64,000 nt of DNA, taken from Brevibacillus_D fluminis_A (GTDB taxonomy: Bacteria > Bacillota > Bacilli > Brevibacillales > Brevibacillaceae). The notes beneath the pieces were generated by a model. That model searched no databases and was not told the origin of the DNA. It saw only the letters and a program-made list of their open reading frames with translations. Every line of letters starts with the position of its first letter. Positions within the stretch are counted from its first letter, which is position 1. Positions 44,986 through 54,008 of the stretch are shown in pieces. Location: positions 4,458,001-4,522,000 of the forward strand of contig NZ_CM125436.1 of NCBI RefSeq assembly GCF_052072235.1, given 5' to 3'. The position numbers were made by a program, and so were the translations under genes.

Positions 44986-46005
44986 CTAGCCGAAAAAACG
45001 ATGATACAGCGATTTCGCCTCGCTCTTGTCATGGGTCCCGTGGACCAGCGCCCGGCCGTCCTGAAACAAAACGATCCGCTGTTCACCGATCGCGCATGAC
45101 AGCAGATACGGATTGGCCCGGACTTCGATTCCTTGTCGCGACAGCTGTTGGGCGATTTGCGCCAGATCGCGTACGCCGGCAGCACGCGGGCGGATTTGGA
45201 CCGTATCGCGTCCACAGAGGATCGTCGTCTGCGGCTGGTTCGCTTGCCGCAAATAAGGGTACGAAGCATGTTGCCCGCAGGAAGGGCAATCCTTCCGTTT
45301 CAACGCGTTCACGTGCAAACTCGCATGTTCATTGGTCCACAGATCGAAGGAAATCAGCTTGCCGTGCAGCGATTGGTGATCGCCGACCAAAATTTTGAGC
45401 GCCTCCGCCACCTGATACGCCACGACCATTTGCACGGCAGGCGCGATGATGCCTGCCGTATCGCATGTCGGCCCGTTCAGCGGGATCTGCTCCATCAGGC
45501 ATCCGAGACAGGGCGTACGCCCCGGCACGATCGTAAACGTGATGCCGTAGCTTCCGACGCACGCGCCGTAAATCCACGGCTTTCCGTATTTTTGCGCAGC
45601 GTCGTTGAGCAGCAGCCGCGTGTCGAAATTATCCGCAGCATCGACGATGAGGTCAACCCCGGCCAAAAGCGTGTGAATTTCAGCGGTTGTCACATCCATC
45701 ACCAGCGCATGGACGCGCACGTCCGAGTTGAGCTGGTTCAGCCGTTTTTGGGCCGCCACGGCTTTTGGCAAACGCTTTGCAGCATCGTCTTCGCTGTACA
45801 GCTGCTGCCGCTGCAGATTGCTCCATTCGACGTAATCGCGGTCCACGATGGTCAGCGTGCCCACCCCTGCTCTGACCAGCGACTCGGCGCTCGCAGTACC
45901 CAACGCTCCTGCCCCGATGATCAGCACATGTTTTTGCCCAAGCAGGCTTTGCCCCGCTGTGCCGATCGGGGCGAAAAGCTCCTGCCGCGAGTAACGTCCC
46001 GTCAC
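44986..46005 (-). CDS. thiF: ThiF, adenylyltransferase for ThiS
   Basis: A 339-residue E1-like enzyme. The nucleotide motif GAGALGTASAESLVRAGVG opens it; DRDYVEWSNLQRQQLY carries the conserved Asp and Arg. Zinc cysteines lie in CLGCLM and CPSCGQ. It activates the ThiS C-terminus for sulfur transfer. Its C-terminal 75 residues extend beyond the core and are shared with Bacillus ThiF/MoeB hybrids. It is last in the thiamine operon and overlaps thiG by four bases. Confidence 0.88.
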   Translation of the reverse strand: MTGRYSRQELFAPIGTAGQSLLGQKHVLIIGAGALGTASAESLVRAGVGTLTIVDRDYVEWSNLQRQQLYSEDDAAKRLPKAVAAQKRLNQLNSDVRVHALVMDVTTAEIHTLLAGVDLIVDAADNFDTRLLLNDAAQKYGKPWIYGACVGSYGITFTIVPGRTPCLGCLMEQIPLNGPTCDTAGIIAPAVQMVVAYQVAEALKILVGDHQSLHGKLISFDLWTNEHASLHVNALKRKDCPSCGQHASYPYLRQANQPQTTILCGRDTVQIRPRAAGVRDLAQIAQQLSRQGIEVRANPYLLSCAIGEQRIVLFQDGRALVHGTHDKSEAKSLYHRFFG

Positions 46006-46769
46006 GGCCGGCTCATCCCTTCGAGGGGACTGCTTGCTGACGCATACCGCTTTTTCTCAATCCGCCCCGCTTCAAAGCCAAGGCGTCCAGCCTCGATCGC
46101 CAGCTTCATCGCAAGCGCCATCTTCACCGGGTCCCTGGCGCCGGATACCGCCGTGTTCAACAGCACGCCATCCGCCCCCAGCTCCATGGCAAGCGCCGCA
46201 TCAGCCGGGGAACCGATGCCCGCATCCACGATGATCGGAACCGTCGCTTGCTCGATGATCAGGCTTATGTTGAGCGGATTGACGATGCCTTGGCCGGAGC
46301 CGATCGGCGAGGCGCCCGGCATGACCGCATGCACGCCCATTTCCTGCAGCCGTTTGGCCAGCATCACATCGTCTGAAGTATACGTCAGGACGGTGAAGCC
46401 TTCCGCAAGCAGCATCTCGGAAGCTCGCAGCGTTTCGATTGGATCGGGCAGCAGCGTCTTCCTATCGCCGATCACTTCCACCTTGATCATGTCGCAAAGC
46501 CCGGACGCTTTCGCCAACTTGGCGATGCGCACGGCTTCCTCTGCCGTTTTCGCGCCAGCCGTATTGGGCAACAGCGTGTAGCGGGAAAGATCCAGCAGAT
46601 CCAGAAAATTCGGCTGTGACGGTTCAAAGATGTTCATGCGCCGGACCGCGAACGTCAAAATTTGCGCCTCCGAAACAGCGACCGCTTCCTTTTGAATTTC
46701 AAACGACGGGAACTTGCCTGTTCCCAGCAGCAAGCGCGAGGAAAATTTTTTCGTTCCGATTGTTAACAT
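46002..46769 (-). CDS. thiG: Thiazole synthase ThiG
   Basis: A 255-residue TIM-barrel enzyme that forms the thiazole ring from deoxyxylulose phosphate, dehydroglycine and ThiS thiocarboxylate. The Schiff-base Lys lies in CDMIKVEVIGD; PIIVDAGIGSPADAALAMEL and ADGVLLNTAVSGARDPVKMA bind phosphate. It starts four bases after thiS. Confidence 0.93.
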   Translation of the reverse strand: MLTIGTKKFSSRLLLGTGKFPSFEIQKEAVAVSEAQILTFAVRRMNIFEPSQPNFLDLLDLSRYTLLPNTAGAKTAEEAVRIAKLAKASGLCDMIKVEVIGDRKTLLPDPIETLRASEMLLAEGFTVLTYTSDDVMLAKRLQEMGVHAVMPGASPIGSGQGIVNPLNISLIIEQATVPIIVDAGIGSPADAALAMELGADGVLLNTAVSGARDPVKMALAMKLAIEAGRLGFEAGRIEKKRYASASSPLEGMSRP

Positions 46770-46772
46770 GGC

Positions 46773-46976
46773 TCAACCGCCTCCTACAAAATGTACGATT
46801 TCAATCCGGTCTCCGTCGGTAATCCTCGTTTCAGCCCGCGTCGCCTGATCGAGAATCGTCTGATTCAGCTCCACGATGACAACCTTTTGGCCCAGTTGAA
46901 AATGTTCGAGCAAATGCTGAATCGTCCCGATTCGGTCCGGAACCTCGCATGCTTTCCCATTGATGATCAGATTCAC
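46773..46976 (-). CDS. thiS: Sulfur carrier ThiS
   Basis: A 67-residue ubiquitin-fold protein (MNLIINGKACEVPDRIGTIQ) ending in VHFVGGG; the terminal Gly-Gly is what ThiF adenylates. Its start overlaps the thiO stop by four bases. Confidence 0.92.
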   Translation of the reverse strand: MNLIINGKACEVPDRIGTIQHLLEHFQLGQKVVIVELNQTILDQATRAETRITDGDRIEIVHFVGGG

Positions 46977-48121
46977 GTTACATCACCGTCCTTGTTTGCA
47001 TGTGCTCGGCCACAAGTCTCCCGCTCCAAGCGGAACGCTTCGATGGATACGCGGGGTGTTCTCCCCAAAATGAGGCCGGCGATCGCTTCACCCGTGATGG
47101 GGCTGAGCAGCACGCCGTTGCGGTAGTGGCCTGCGGCAACATAAAGCTGTTTGCAATCCGGCACTTCGCCGATATACGGGAGCCCGTCGCGCGTCTGCGG
47201 CCGCAGGCCAGCCCAAGCCTTTTCCCATTGCGCATCGGCGATTGCCGGAACAAGCGATCGGGCTTGGGCAACCAACGCCGCGATTCCGCCGAGACTGACA
47301 GACCGGTCGAAGGACCCTTCTATCATCGTTGCCCCCACCACGATGCGGCCCGCAGCCTTTGGCACAAGATAGCAACCGTCAGCAAACACCGTCCGGGTTA
47401 GCAAAGGCGCATGCGTCGTGACGGAAAAACATTCGCCTTTTACCGGATAAACCGGCACATAGATGCCAGTCAGTGTTGCCAGCTCGTTTCCGCCCGCCCC
47501 CGTCGCCACTACCGCATGGTCGCAGCGAATTAGCCCCTCCTCCGTCTCGATGCCAGCAACCGCGCCATTTTCGCGCAAAATACGCGTTGCGGCCACATGT
47601 TCGCGAACGACCGTACCCAAGGCGGCCGCTGCTTTGGCGAACGCCAGCGAAAGTGCGGGAGCTTGGACGTGCCCGTCTTTTTTGATGTACAAACCTCCGC
47701 AAATACGGCCGGACAGATTCGGCTCCATCGTTCGTGCCGCAGCCGCGTCCAGCCACTCTGCCTGCTCGCCATACTGACGATGAATGGCAGCCAGCCGCTT
47801 AAGATGCACGGCTTGCTCCTCTGTCATCGCCACCTTCAACGTTCCGGTGGAAACCAGACCGATGTCGATTCCCGAGCATTCTTTCAGTTCACCGGCGATC
47901 GCCCGGAACATGTCTCTGCTTTTGCACGCCAGATTGAAAAGCGCTTCCGATTGCGGTTCCTCCGCTTGCGCGCCCAGCATCCCCGCCGCAGCGCTGGATG
48001 CTCCTTCGGCGAGCCTGCCTTTTTCCAGCAAAACCACCTTTTGTCCGCCTTTGGCGAGATGATAGGCAATCGAGCTGCCGATCACGCCGCCTCCGATCAC
48101 GGCTGTGTCATAGCGAATCAT
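46973..48121 (-). CDS. thiO: Glycine oxidase ThiO
   Basis: A 382-residue FAD enzyme giving iminoglycine for ThiG. The FAD motif GGGVIGSSIAYHLAKGGQKV is at the N-terminus; WAGLRPQTRDGLPYIGEVP and HYRNGVLLSPITGEAIAGLI lie near the C-terminus as in DAAO-type oxidases. Its start overlaps the tenI stop by four bases. Confidence 0.9.
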   Translation of the reverse strand: MIRYDTAVIGGGVIGSSIAYHLAKGGQKVVLLEKGRLAEGASSAAAGMLGAQAEEPQSEALFNLACKSRDMFRAIAGELKECSGIDIGLVSTGTLKVAMTEEQAVHLKRLAAIHRQYGEQAEWLDAAAARTMEPNLSGRICGGLYIKKDGHVQAPALSLAFAKAAAALGTVVREHVAATRILRENGAVAGIETEEGLIRCDHAVVATGAGGNELATLTGIYVPVYPVKGECFSVTTHAPLLTRTVFADGCYLVPKAAGRIVVGATMIEGSFDRSVSLGGIAALVAQARSLVPAIADAQWEKAWAGLRPQTRDGLPYIGEVPDCKQLYVAAGHYRNGVLLSPITGEAIAGLILGRTPRVSIEAFRLERETCGRAHANKDGDVT

Positions 48122-48747
48122 TGGTCACGACCGCCTCCTTCTTTTAGCGTGCGGCAATACGCTTCAGCGGCATGCGCCGGATTCGCCGCACCAAGAATGC
48201 CGCTCATCACCGCGATTCCTTTTGCACCGATTGCGAACACCGATTCCGCGTTCCCAGGCGTCATGCCGCCGATGGCGATGACCGGGATGGAGACCGTGCG
48301 AACCACGTCGGCAAGCGCTGCAAGCCCCCGTCCGGCAAGCCCCGCTTTGCTTTCCGTCGCAAAAACGTGGCCGAACATGACATAATCCGCTCCGCTTGCC
48401 TCGGCGTGCCGTGCTTCCGCGACGGAATGAACCGATTGGCCGATGCGTATTCGCGGCAAAATGGCTTTGACCTGTGCTGGCTCCAGGCTATGGCCGGCGA
48501 GGTGAACGCCCCGAATCCCTGCTGCTGCCGCAACATCGGCACGGTCATTGACGTACAGTCTCTCAGGCGGCACGCCTGCTTGAAGAAGCAAGTCGATCCC
48601 GTCCAACAGCTCTCGTGCAGTCTTCATCCTTTCTCGCAGATGGATGGCGGTCACCCAGGGCCAAACGAGTGCCGCAATATCCGCGAACTCTGTCAGCGAC
48701 AGCTTTCCGTTCGAAATCAGATGCAATTCCCGGTTCTCTCGATCCAA
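48118..48747 (-). CDS. tenI: TenI, thiazole tautomerase (ThiE-like fold)
   Basis: A 209-residue TIM barrel. VNDRADVAAAAGIRGVHLAG, SVHSVAEARHAEASGADYV and MFGHVFATESKAG match TenI; the position before thiO-thiS-thiG-thiF also favours TenI over ThiE. A TTG start at 48747 follows GGGGG. It is the first gene behind the TPP riboswitch. Confidence 0.85.
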   Translation of the reverse strand: MDRENRELHLISNGKLSLTEFADIAALVWPWVTAIHLRERMKTARELLDGIDLLLQAGVPPERLYVNDRADVAAAAGIRGVHLAGHSLEPAQVKAILPRIRIGQSVHSVAEARHAEASGADYVMFGHVFATESKAGLAGRGLAALADVVRTVSIPVIAIGGMTPGNAESVFAIGAKGIAVMSGILGAANPAHAAEAYCRTLKEGGGRDQ

Positions 48748-48787
48748 GCTGAAACCCCCTCGCGTACGTTCGAATCACGCGGCAAAC

Positions 48788-48821
48788 GCAAAAAACCACT
48801 CTTTCCGAAGAAAAAGTGGTT
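48788..48821 (-). terminator. Riboswitch-controlled terminator before tenI
   Basis: A 12 bp stem capped by a UUCG tetraloop (AACCACTTTTTC, TTCG, GAAAGAGTGGTT on the minus strand), followed by a T run. It lies between the TPP aptamer and tenI, so it is the expression platform. Confidence 0.85.
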
Positions 48822-48887
48822 GGAAATAGACGTTTTGCATGAACGCATGGGCACAACGCCGCTGCCATCATGTGAAACAGCCGTCAA

Positions 48888-48976
48888 ACACTTCCCTCCG
48901 CTGGTCTTAACCAGATCAGGTTCAAAGGGTCCGGAAAACGACTTTTCCATCTCAGCCAGGTTGGCCCCCCTAGTGT
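48888..48976 (-). ncRNA. TPP (thi-box) riboswitch
   Basis: On the minus strand the conserved blocks appear in order: ACTAGGGGGGCC, GGCTGAGATGG, ACCCTTTGAACCTGATCTGG, TTAAGACCAGCGGAGGGAAG. These are the P2-P5 core of the thiamine pyrophosphate aptamer. Thiamine binding should favour the downstream terminator and shut off tenI-thiO-thiS-thiG-thiF. Confidence 0.95.
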
Positions 48977-49049
48977 ACATCGCGTATTCGATTGCTTTTA
49001 ATCATAAGCACGTTCGGGCATCATGGCAAGCATTTTCTGCGGACGCCGG

Positions 49050-50324
49050 TTATACCCAGCCTCTCGCACGCATCGCTTCGTGAATGCGCTTGAGGGAGAT
49101 CATGTACGCCGCCGTGCGGAAGTCGGTTTGGTGCTCGCCAGCAAGCTGACTTACCGCTTGATACGATTGGATCATGATGGCGCGCAGCTTTTCATTCACT
49201 TCCTGCTCGCTCCAGTAGTAATGCATCAAGTTTTGCACCCATTCGAAATAGGAAACGGTCACCCCGCCCGCGTTTGCCAAAATATCGGGGATGACCAGCA
49301 CGCCTTTTGCAAAAAGAATGCGGTCTGCCTCCGGCGTCGTCGGGCCGTTTGCCGCTTCGGCGACGATTTTCGCTTTGATCTGATGCGCATTTTGGGCGGT
49401 GATCACGTTTTCCAAGGCAGCCGGAATCAAAATATCGACATCCAGCCCCAAAATCTCCTCCGCCCGCTGCAACCGGTACTGCGCCGGGTAATCCGTGATC
49501 GCGGAACCGTCCTTCAGCCGTTTCACTTCTGCCAAATCAAGCCCTTCCGGCTGGTAAAGCGCCCCTTTGGAGTCGCTGACCGCCACGATGCGGCATCCCA
49601 GTTCAGCCAGCAGATCAGCTGCGGTCCGTCCGGCATTGCCGAAGCCCTGGATCGCGACGGTTGCGCCTTGCAGCTTTTTGCCGAGATGGTTCATCGCCTC
49701 GGCAATCGTATAGACGCAGCCTTGGGCCGTTGCCGAGCTCCGTCCCTGGGAGCCGCCGATGCTCAGCGGTTTGCCGGTGATCACACCGGGGCTGTAGGAG
49801 CCTTTCAGCCTGCTGTACGTGTCCATCATCCAGCCCATGATTTGCGGCGTCGTGTACACGTCCGGTGCAGGAATATCTTTGTCAGGCCCGATGAAATCGG
49901 CGATCGCCTCCATGAAGCCGCGGCTGATGCGCTCGATTTCGCTTTCGCTGTATTGATGCGGATCGCAAATGACGCCGCCTTTCCCGCCGCCGTACGGCAA
50001 TCCGACCACGCCGCACTTGAACGACATCCACATGGACAGCGCTTTGACCTCGTCTTCGTTCACATCCGGATGAAAGCGAATCCCGCCCTTCGTCGGTCCG
50101 ATCGCGTCGTTATGTTGGGAACGGAATCCTTCGAATACGCGGATTGTCCCGTCGTCGAGCTTGACTGGAAAGCTGACGGACAGCACCCGCTTCGGCTTTT
50201 TCATAATCTCGATCACATGGCGCGGCAATCCCAACCGCGCAGCCGCCTGTTCGATCTGCGACTGGACGATATGGTACGGATTCAAGCTCTCTGCACGGTT
50301 TTCCGTCTCTTGTGCAATGGTCAT
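49050..50324 (-). CDS. gudB: Glutamate dehydrogenase GudB/RocG
   Basis: A 424-residue Glu/Leu/Phe/Val-type dehydrogenase. The catalytic Lys lies in GGGKGGVICDP; GPTKGGIRFHPDVNEDEVKA binds substrate and IQGFGNAGRTAADLLAEL NAD. It catabolises glutamate to 2-oxoglutarate and ammonia. It is divergent from a GltC-like regulator; in B. subtilis GudB binds GltC to inhibit it. Confidence 0.92.
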   Translation of the reverse strand: MTIAQETENRAESLNPYHIVQSQIEQAAARLGLPRHVIEIMKKPKRVLSVSFPVKLDDGTIRVFEGFRSQHNDAIGPTKGGIRFHPDVNEDEVKALSMWMSFKCGVVGLPYGGGKGGVICDPHQYSESEIERISRGFMEAIADFIGPDKDIPAPDVYTTPQIMGWMMDTYSRLKGSYSPGVITGKPLSIGGSQGRSSATAQGCVYTIAEAMNHLGKKLQGATVAIQGFGNAGRTAADLLAELGCRIVAVSDSKGALYQPEGLDLAEVKRLKDGSAITDYPAQYRLQRAEEILGLDVDILIPAALENVITAQNAHQIKAKIVAEAANGPTTPEADRILFAKGVLVIPDILANAGGVTVSYFEWVQNLMHYYWSEQEVNEKLRAIMIQSYQAVSQLAGEHQTDFRTAAYMISLKRIHEAMRARGWV

Positions 50325-50384
50325 TCTCTTCTACTCCTTTCACTCCACAACCCCAAAAATCTGTCTCTCTTTCTGTACAACCGT

Positions 50385-50413
50385 ATTGTAATTGTGTAGA
50401 ATAATCGAAACAA
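50385..50413 (-). promoter_or_regulatory. Sigma-A-like promoter of gudB
   Basis: TTGTTT (50408-50413) and TACAAT (50385-50390) on the minus strand, separated by 17 bp. Confidence 0.6.
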
Positions 50414-50434
50414 TATAACTATTAGATAATATTT

Positions 50435-50449
50435 ATCGCATATTGCGAT
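50435..50449. promoter_or_regulatory. LysR-type box in the gudB-gltC region
   Basis: ATCGC-ATATT-GCGAT, a perfect 5-5-5 palindrome with T-N11-A geometry, just before the regulator's ribosome site. It is a good candidate for autoregulation by the GltC-like protein; the B. subtilis GltC box (ATCTC-N5-GAGAT) has the same shape. Confidence 0.65.
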
Positions 50450-50452
50450 CGA

Positions 50453-51379
50453 TTGAAGAGGGGGTGGTTTGCGATCGAACTCCGGCAGATCCAATATTTT
50501 ATCGAGGTCGCCAAGCGGGAGCATATGACGGAAGCCGCACATGCCCTGCATGTCGCTCAATCCGCGATCAGCCGCCAGATTTTTAATCTGGAAACCGAGC
50601 TTGGGATCGATCTGTTTTTTCGCGATGGCCGCAACCTGAAGCTCACCCCGATCGGCAAAACGTTCCTGGGCCGAATGGAGCAGGCCATGCAAGTGATCGA
50701 AGAGGCGCGCAAAGAAGTCGAGGAGTTTCTCGATCCGGAGCGCGGTGTCATCCGCATCGGGTTTCCCAGCAGCTTGGCGGCGCATACGCTCCCTTCCGTC
50801 ATCTCGGCGTTTCGCGCCAGGCATCCGCATGCTACGTTCGTTTTGCAGCAGGGCGCATATCGCTCTTTGGTCGATGCCGTGACAAAGGGCGAGATCGATC
50901 TGGCGCTTTTGGGGCCTGTTCCGACGCAGGAGAAGCAGGTGAAAGGCGAGATTCTTTTTCAGGAGCGAATCGTCGCCCTGCTCCCCTCCGATCATCCGCT
51001 CGCCCGCACGGACTCGCTGCGTCTAAGCCAGCTGCGCGATGATTCGTTTGTGCTGTTTCCGCGCGGATACGTCCTGCGCGATTTCGTGGTGAACGCGTGC
51101 CGGGAGTTGAGCTTTGAGCCGCGCGTCTCGTTCGAAGGGGAAGATATCGATGCGATCAAAGGGTTTGTGGCCGCTGGACTCGGCGTGACGCTGCTGCCTG
51201 AGTCAACGCTGTTTGACAGCATGCCGTGCACGACCGTCAAGCATGCGCTCAGCGAGCCTGCCATCAGCCGTTCGGTTGGGGTGATCACGCCGACGAATCG
51301 CCAGCTGCCGCCGACGGCACAGCTGTTTTACCGGTTTTTGCAAGGGTTTTATTCGGTGTTGAATCGTTTTGGGGAGTAG
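50453..51379 (+). CDS. GltC-like LysR-family regulator
   Basis: About 300 residues. The winged helix is ELRQIQYFIEVAKREHMTEA and VAQSAISRQIFNLETELGI. The effector domain carries GVIRIGFPSSLAAHTLPSV and FVAAGLGVTLLPEST, close to GltC. The only ordinary in-frame start is TTG 50453, which lacks a ribosome site; GAGGGGG at 50458-50464 instead points to ATC 50474, which matches where GltC proteins begin (ELRQ). Confidence 0.88.
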   Translation: MKRGWFAIELRQIQYFIEVAKREHMTEAAHALHVAQSAISRQIFNLETELGIDLFFRDGRNLKLTPIGKTFLGRMEQAMQVIEEARKEVEEFLDPERGVIRIGFPSSLAAHTLPSVISAFRARHPHATFVLQQGAYRSLVDAVTKGEIDLALLGPVPTQEKQVKGEILFQERIVALLPSDHPLARTDSLRLSQLRDDSFVLFPRGYVLRDFVVNACRELSFEPRVSFEGEDIDAIKGFVAAGLGVTLLPESTLFDSMPCTTVKHALSEPAISRSVGVITPTNRQLPPTAQLFYRFLQGFYSVLNRFGE

Positions 51380-51475
51380 GAGAGGTGATCTTGCGGGGGT
51401 GAAACTGCAGCGTCCAATTGCACCAACTTTCCAAAAAATGCTATACTTCTGCCATTGTGAAAGGAGGCAGTAATT

Positions 51476-51865
51476 ATGAACGTAATTCGGAAAAACCCAG
51501 AGACGGTAGCGCCTCCAGTCGGCGCCTACTCGCACATTTCCATCATGCCGCGGGATGCGGAGCTGCTCGTCTTGTCCGGGCAGGTCGGCGCAGATGCCCA
51601 CGGACATATCCCGGAGTCGGTGGAAGAACAGTTTCAAAATGCCCTTGCCAATGTGAAGCGGATTTTGCAAAGCGAGGGCGTGACGCCGGAAGCGGTTTTG
51701 AAAATCAACATCTGGTTTACCGAAAAAATGGATCGCGAGCGTTTTCAGGCGATTTGGCACGACTTTCATGGCGGCAATCCGCCGTCGACGACGCTCGGCT
51801 ATGTTGCCGGATTGGCTCAGCCTGCGTTGAAGGTGGAAGTGGAGGCTTGGGCGGCTCGCGGCTAA
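51476..51865 (+). CDS. RidA/YjgF-family protein
   Basis: A 129-residue member of the Rid family, which hydrolyses reactive enamine/imine intermediates. Conserved parts are VGAYSHISIM, LSGQVGADAHGHIPESVEEQ and the C-terminal VEVEAWAARG. The usual catalytic Arg near residue 105 is not visible (the region reads PPSTTLGYVAGLAQPALKVE), so it may belong to an Rid1-7 subfamily. GGAGG precedes ATG 51476. Confidence 0.85.
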   Translation: MNVIRKNPETVAPPVGAYSHISIMPRDAELLVLSGQVGADAHGHIPESVEEQFQNALANVKRILQSEGVTPEAVLKINIWFTEKMDRERFQAIWHDFHGGNPPSTTLGYVAGLAQPALKVEVEAWAARG

Positions 51866-51878
51866 TAAGTAGGGAAAA

Positions 51879-51904
51879 CAGGCGGCTCGATGCCGCTTTT
51901 TTCT
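51879..51904 (+). terminator. Terminator after ridA-like gene
   Basis: GCGGC pairs with GCCGC across five bases, extended by two weaker pairs, followed by TTTTTTCTTTT. Confidence 0.7.
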
Positions 51905-51990
51905 TTTGGTCAGCTCACGTGGAAAATGAAACTTCTTATGGAAATTTTCGTAAATTTGTAGCAATCACACGTTCCAAAAGGAGTGTCGCC

Positions 51991-52320
51991 ATGCTCACGT
52001 TCGGCATCGTCTTTTTGACTCTCGCCAGCTGCTTTTTGATCGTCCCGTTTTTGTTCGATCAACAATCGCGGCGCAAATTGAAACGCTCCCTTGGGGTCGG
52101 CTGTCTCATCGCCCTGATTTGCACCCTTTTGTCGCTTGTAACAAAAAACTGGGCGATCGCTGCGTACGGCTCCGGCTATTTCGGCGCGCTTTGCCTCGGA
52201 GTGGGCGGTTTTTTGTCCAGCCGCTATTTGCGCCAATGGTGGGGGCACGCGCATTTTTTTGCCTTGATGGGGCTTCCGAACTTTTTTGTCGGCCTGATTT
52301 TTTTCTACAAGCTGTCCTAG
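51991..52320 (+). CDS. Small four-helix membrane protein, unknown function
   Basis: A 109-residue protein (MLTFGIVFLTLASCFLIVPF) with four hydrophobic stretches and a cytoplasmic loop DQQSRRKLKRS. ATG 51991 has AAAAGGAG eight bases upstream. No family is recognised. It converges with the alpha/beta hydrolase gene 16 bases downstream. Confidence 0.75.
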   Translation: MLTFGIVFLTLASCFLIVPFLFDQQSRRKLKRSLGVGCLIALICTLLSLVTKNWAIAAYGSGYFGALCLGVGGFLSSRYLRQWWGHAHFFALMGLPNFFVGLIFFYKLS

Positions 52321-52336
52321 CAGCTTGCCCGACCAT

Positions 52337-53206
52337 TCATTCACCGCCAGCAGCATCCAAAAAAGCCAGCAGTTTCTGCGATACATCTGCCGCTCCCTTC
52401 CCCAGCCAAATCAAATGCCCCCACGAATCCAGTTCGCACAGCTGTGCACCCGGAATATGCCGATGCGCATGGCGGGCATGTTCCACAGGCACGCTTGCAT
52501 CATGGACGCTGTGCATGATCAGGGTCGGGCAGCGGACTGCCGCCAAAACAGACGTGAGGTCGCCACCGGACTGCGCCAAATCAAGCAAAAAACCGTGTCC
52601 CGACCGCTGCCGGTTCACCATCCGCCGGAACCGCTCCAGATCATTTTCGTTAAAAAGCTTCATCTGCTCCCCAGCCGGACGCGTGCTGAAGGACGGGAAC
52701 ATGCTTTTGAGCAGGAAGCGGGGACTCAGCTTGTTCACCAGACGCATCATCCCCCAGACGCATGCTTCGGTGCGCGGCTGAAACAAAAGCCGTGCCGCCT
52801 TGTACGCTTTGTCGGCAGGCGTCAGCCACTGTCCAGCGACCGCCGATTGCAGCGCAAGGCTTTTGACCCGCTGCGGAAAACGGGAGGCAAAATGGATGCC
52901 GCTCGGTCCGCCCGCAGATATGGCGAGAAGATGCACCTGTGCAATCTGCAGATCATCCAGCAGCTGTGCGTATGCCGCGCAAGCTGTCTCGACCGTGATC
53001 CCAAGCTCTTTTGCCGTTTTGCCATACCCCGGCCTGGACGGCGTGATGATCGAGTACCCATTGCTGACAAGCTCCTGGTAGCCAAACTCCTCGTGACAAT
53101 TCGAATGGCCCCCGTGCATCACCAGGATGGGCTCCCCTTGCCCGACGATGGAATATTCCATTTTGAATCCGTCTGCCGTAGTGAATTGCCGAACGATCCG
53201 TTTCAT
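52337..53206 (-). CDS. Alpha/beta-fold hydrolase
   Basis: A 289-residue hydrolase. PILVMHGGHSN is the oxyanion-hole region; the nucleophile elbow reads AISAGGPSG (Ala in place of the first Gly). The acid is in HDASVP and the base His in GHLIWLG. ATG 53206 is chosen for its GGAGGG. It follows the TetR gene by 40 bases and is probably repressed by it; a xenobiotic ester or lactone substrate is a guess. Confidence 0.82.
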   Translation of the reverse strand: MKRIVRQFTTADGFKMEYSIVGQGEPILVMHGGHSNCHEEFGYQELVSNGYSIITPSRPGYGKTAKELGITVETACAAYAQLLDDLQIAQVHLLAISAGGPSGIHFASRFPQRVKSLALQSAVAGQWLTPADKAYKAARLLFQPRTEACVWGMMRLVNKLSPRFLLKSMFPSFSTRPAGEQMKLFNENDLERFRRMVNRQRSGHGFLLDLAQSGGDLTSVLAAVRCPTLIMHSVHDASVPVEHARHAHRHIPGAQLCELDSWGHLIWLGKGAADVSQKLLAFLDAAGGE

Positions 53207-53246
53207 TTCACCCTCCAAAAGTGAACTTTTATTCATTATTCAGGCT

Positions 53247-53831
53247 TTACAAAAAAGCCCGCAGCCCCTCATACCAGAATGCTACATACTGGCGAACCAT
53301 CGCTTCGCGCTCCTCACGCTGTGCATGACGCCGGATGATTTCAAAATATCCTTGCAAAAACGCAACGGCAACGGGCCAGGCAGCCTGTTCCGCGAACACG
53401 TCCCGCCCTGCTTTGGCATTGTACGCCCGCATATGGGAGATGACGTTGCCGGTCATCTGCTCGTACAGGGCATGCACCGCTTCCTCGCGCGGCGTTCCTT
53501 TGCTGCCATCGATCAAGATCAAAAGCGGCCTGCGGCACGCCTCGCTCAAATCCGTCAGCGCAAACACGATCTGCTCAAGCATCGGCTCCGATTGCTGCAC
53601 TCTGGGTTCGGGGTTGCGCATCAACCGTTCCAGCTCATGGAACGCCGGTTCCACCACGGCATCGAAAAGCGCTTCCTTCCCGTCGTAGTAGCGGTACAGG
53701 TTTCCCACCGATATGCCTACCTTCTGTGCGATCCGCTTCACGGAAGAGTGCGCATATCCGTGCTGCATGAACTCTTCCTCGGCTGCGCTCAGAATCGAAC
53801 GGCGCAGCTGTTCTTTCAACACTTGCACCAT
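53247..53831 (-). CDS. TetR-family repressor of the hydrolase operon
   Basis: A 194-residue regulator. The helix-turn-helix is ILSAAEEEFMQHGYAHSSVK to VGISVGNLYRYYDGKEALFD. ATG 53831 follows GGG; the palindrome AAATGAA-N6-TTCATTT covers this ribosome site, so it likely represses itself and the downstream hydrolase. Confidence 0.85.
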   Translation of the reverse strand: MVQVLKEQLRRSILSAAEEEFMQHGYAHSSVKRIAQKVGISVGNLYRYYDGKEALFDAVVEPAFHELERLMRNPEPRVQQSEPMLEQIVFALTDLSEACRRPLLILIDGSKGTPREEAVHALYEQMTGNVISHMRAYNAKAGRDVFAEQAAWPVAVAFLQGYFEIIRRHAQREEREAMVRQYVAFWYEGLRAFL

Positions 53832-53851
53832 AAATGAACACCCTTTCATTT
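53832..53851. promoter_or_regulatory. Operator over the TetR ribosome site
   Basis: AAATGAA and TTCATTT, perfect 7 bp arms with six bases between, touching the start codon of the TetR gene. Confidence 0.6.
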
Positions 53852-53950
53852 TTGAATCATAAAGGAACGTCGCTGCTTTTACAAGTGTTCCATAAAACTC
53901 CCCCATCAATTTGGGATGCGTTACCTGTTCACCACAAGCCCGATTGGAAA

Positions 53951-53990
53951 AAAAGAAAGCTCTCGCCCTCGCAGGCTTGAGCTTTCTTTT
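53951..53990. terminator. Terminator after the PhoX-type gene
   Basis: AAAAGAAAGCTC pairs with GAGCTTTCTTTT, symmetric and able to work on both strands, 19 bases after the stop. Confidence 0.75.
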
Positions 53991-54008
53991 CATCATGCTT
54001 CGTTCGCC

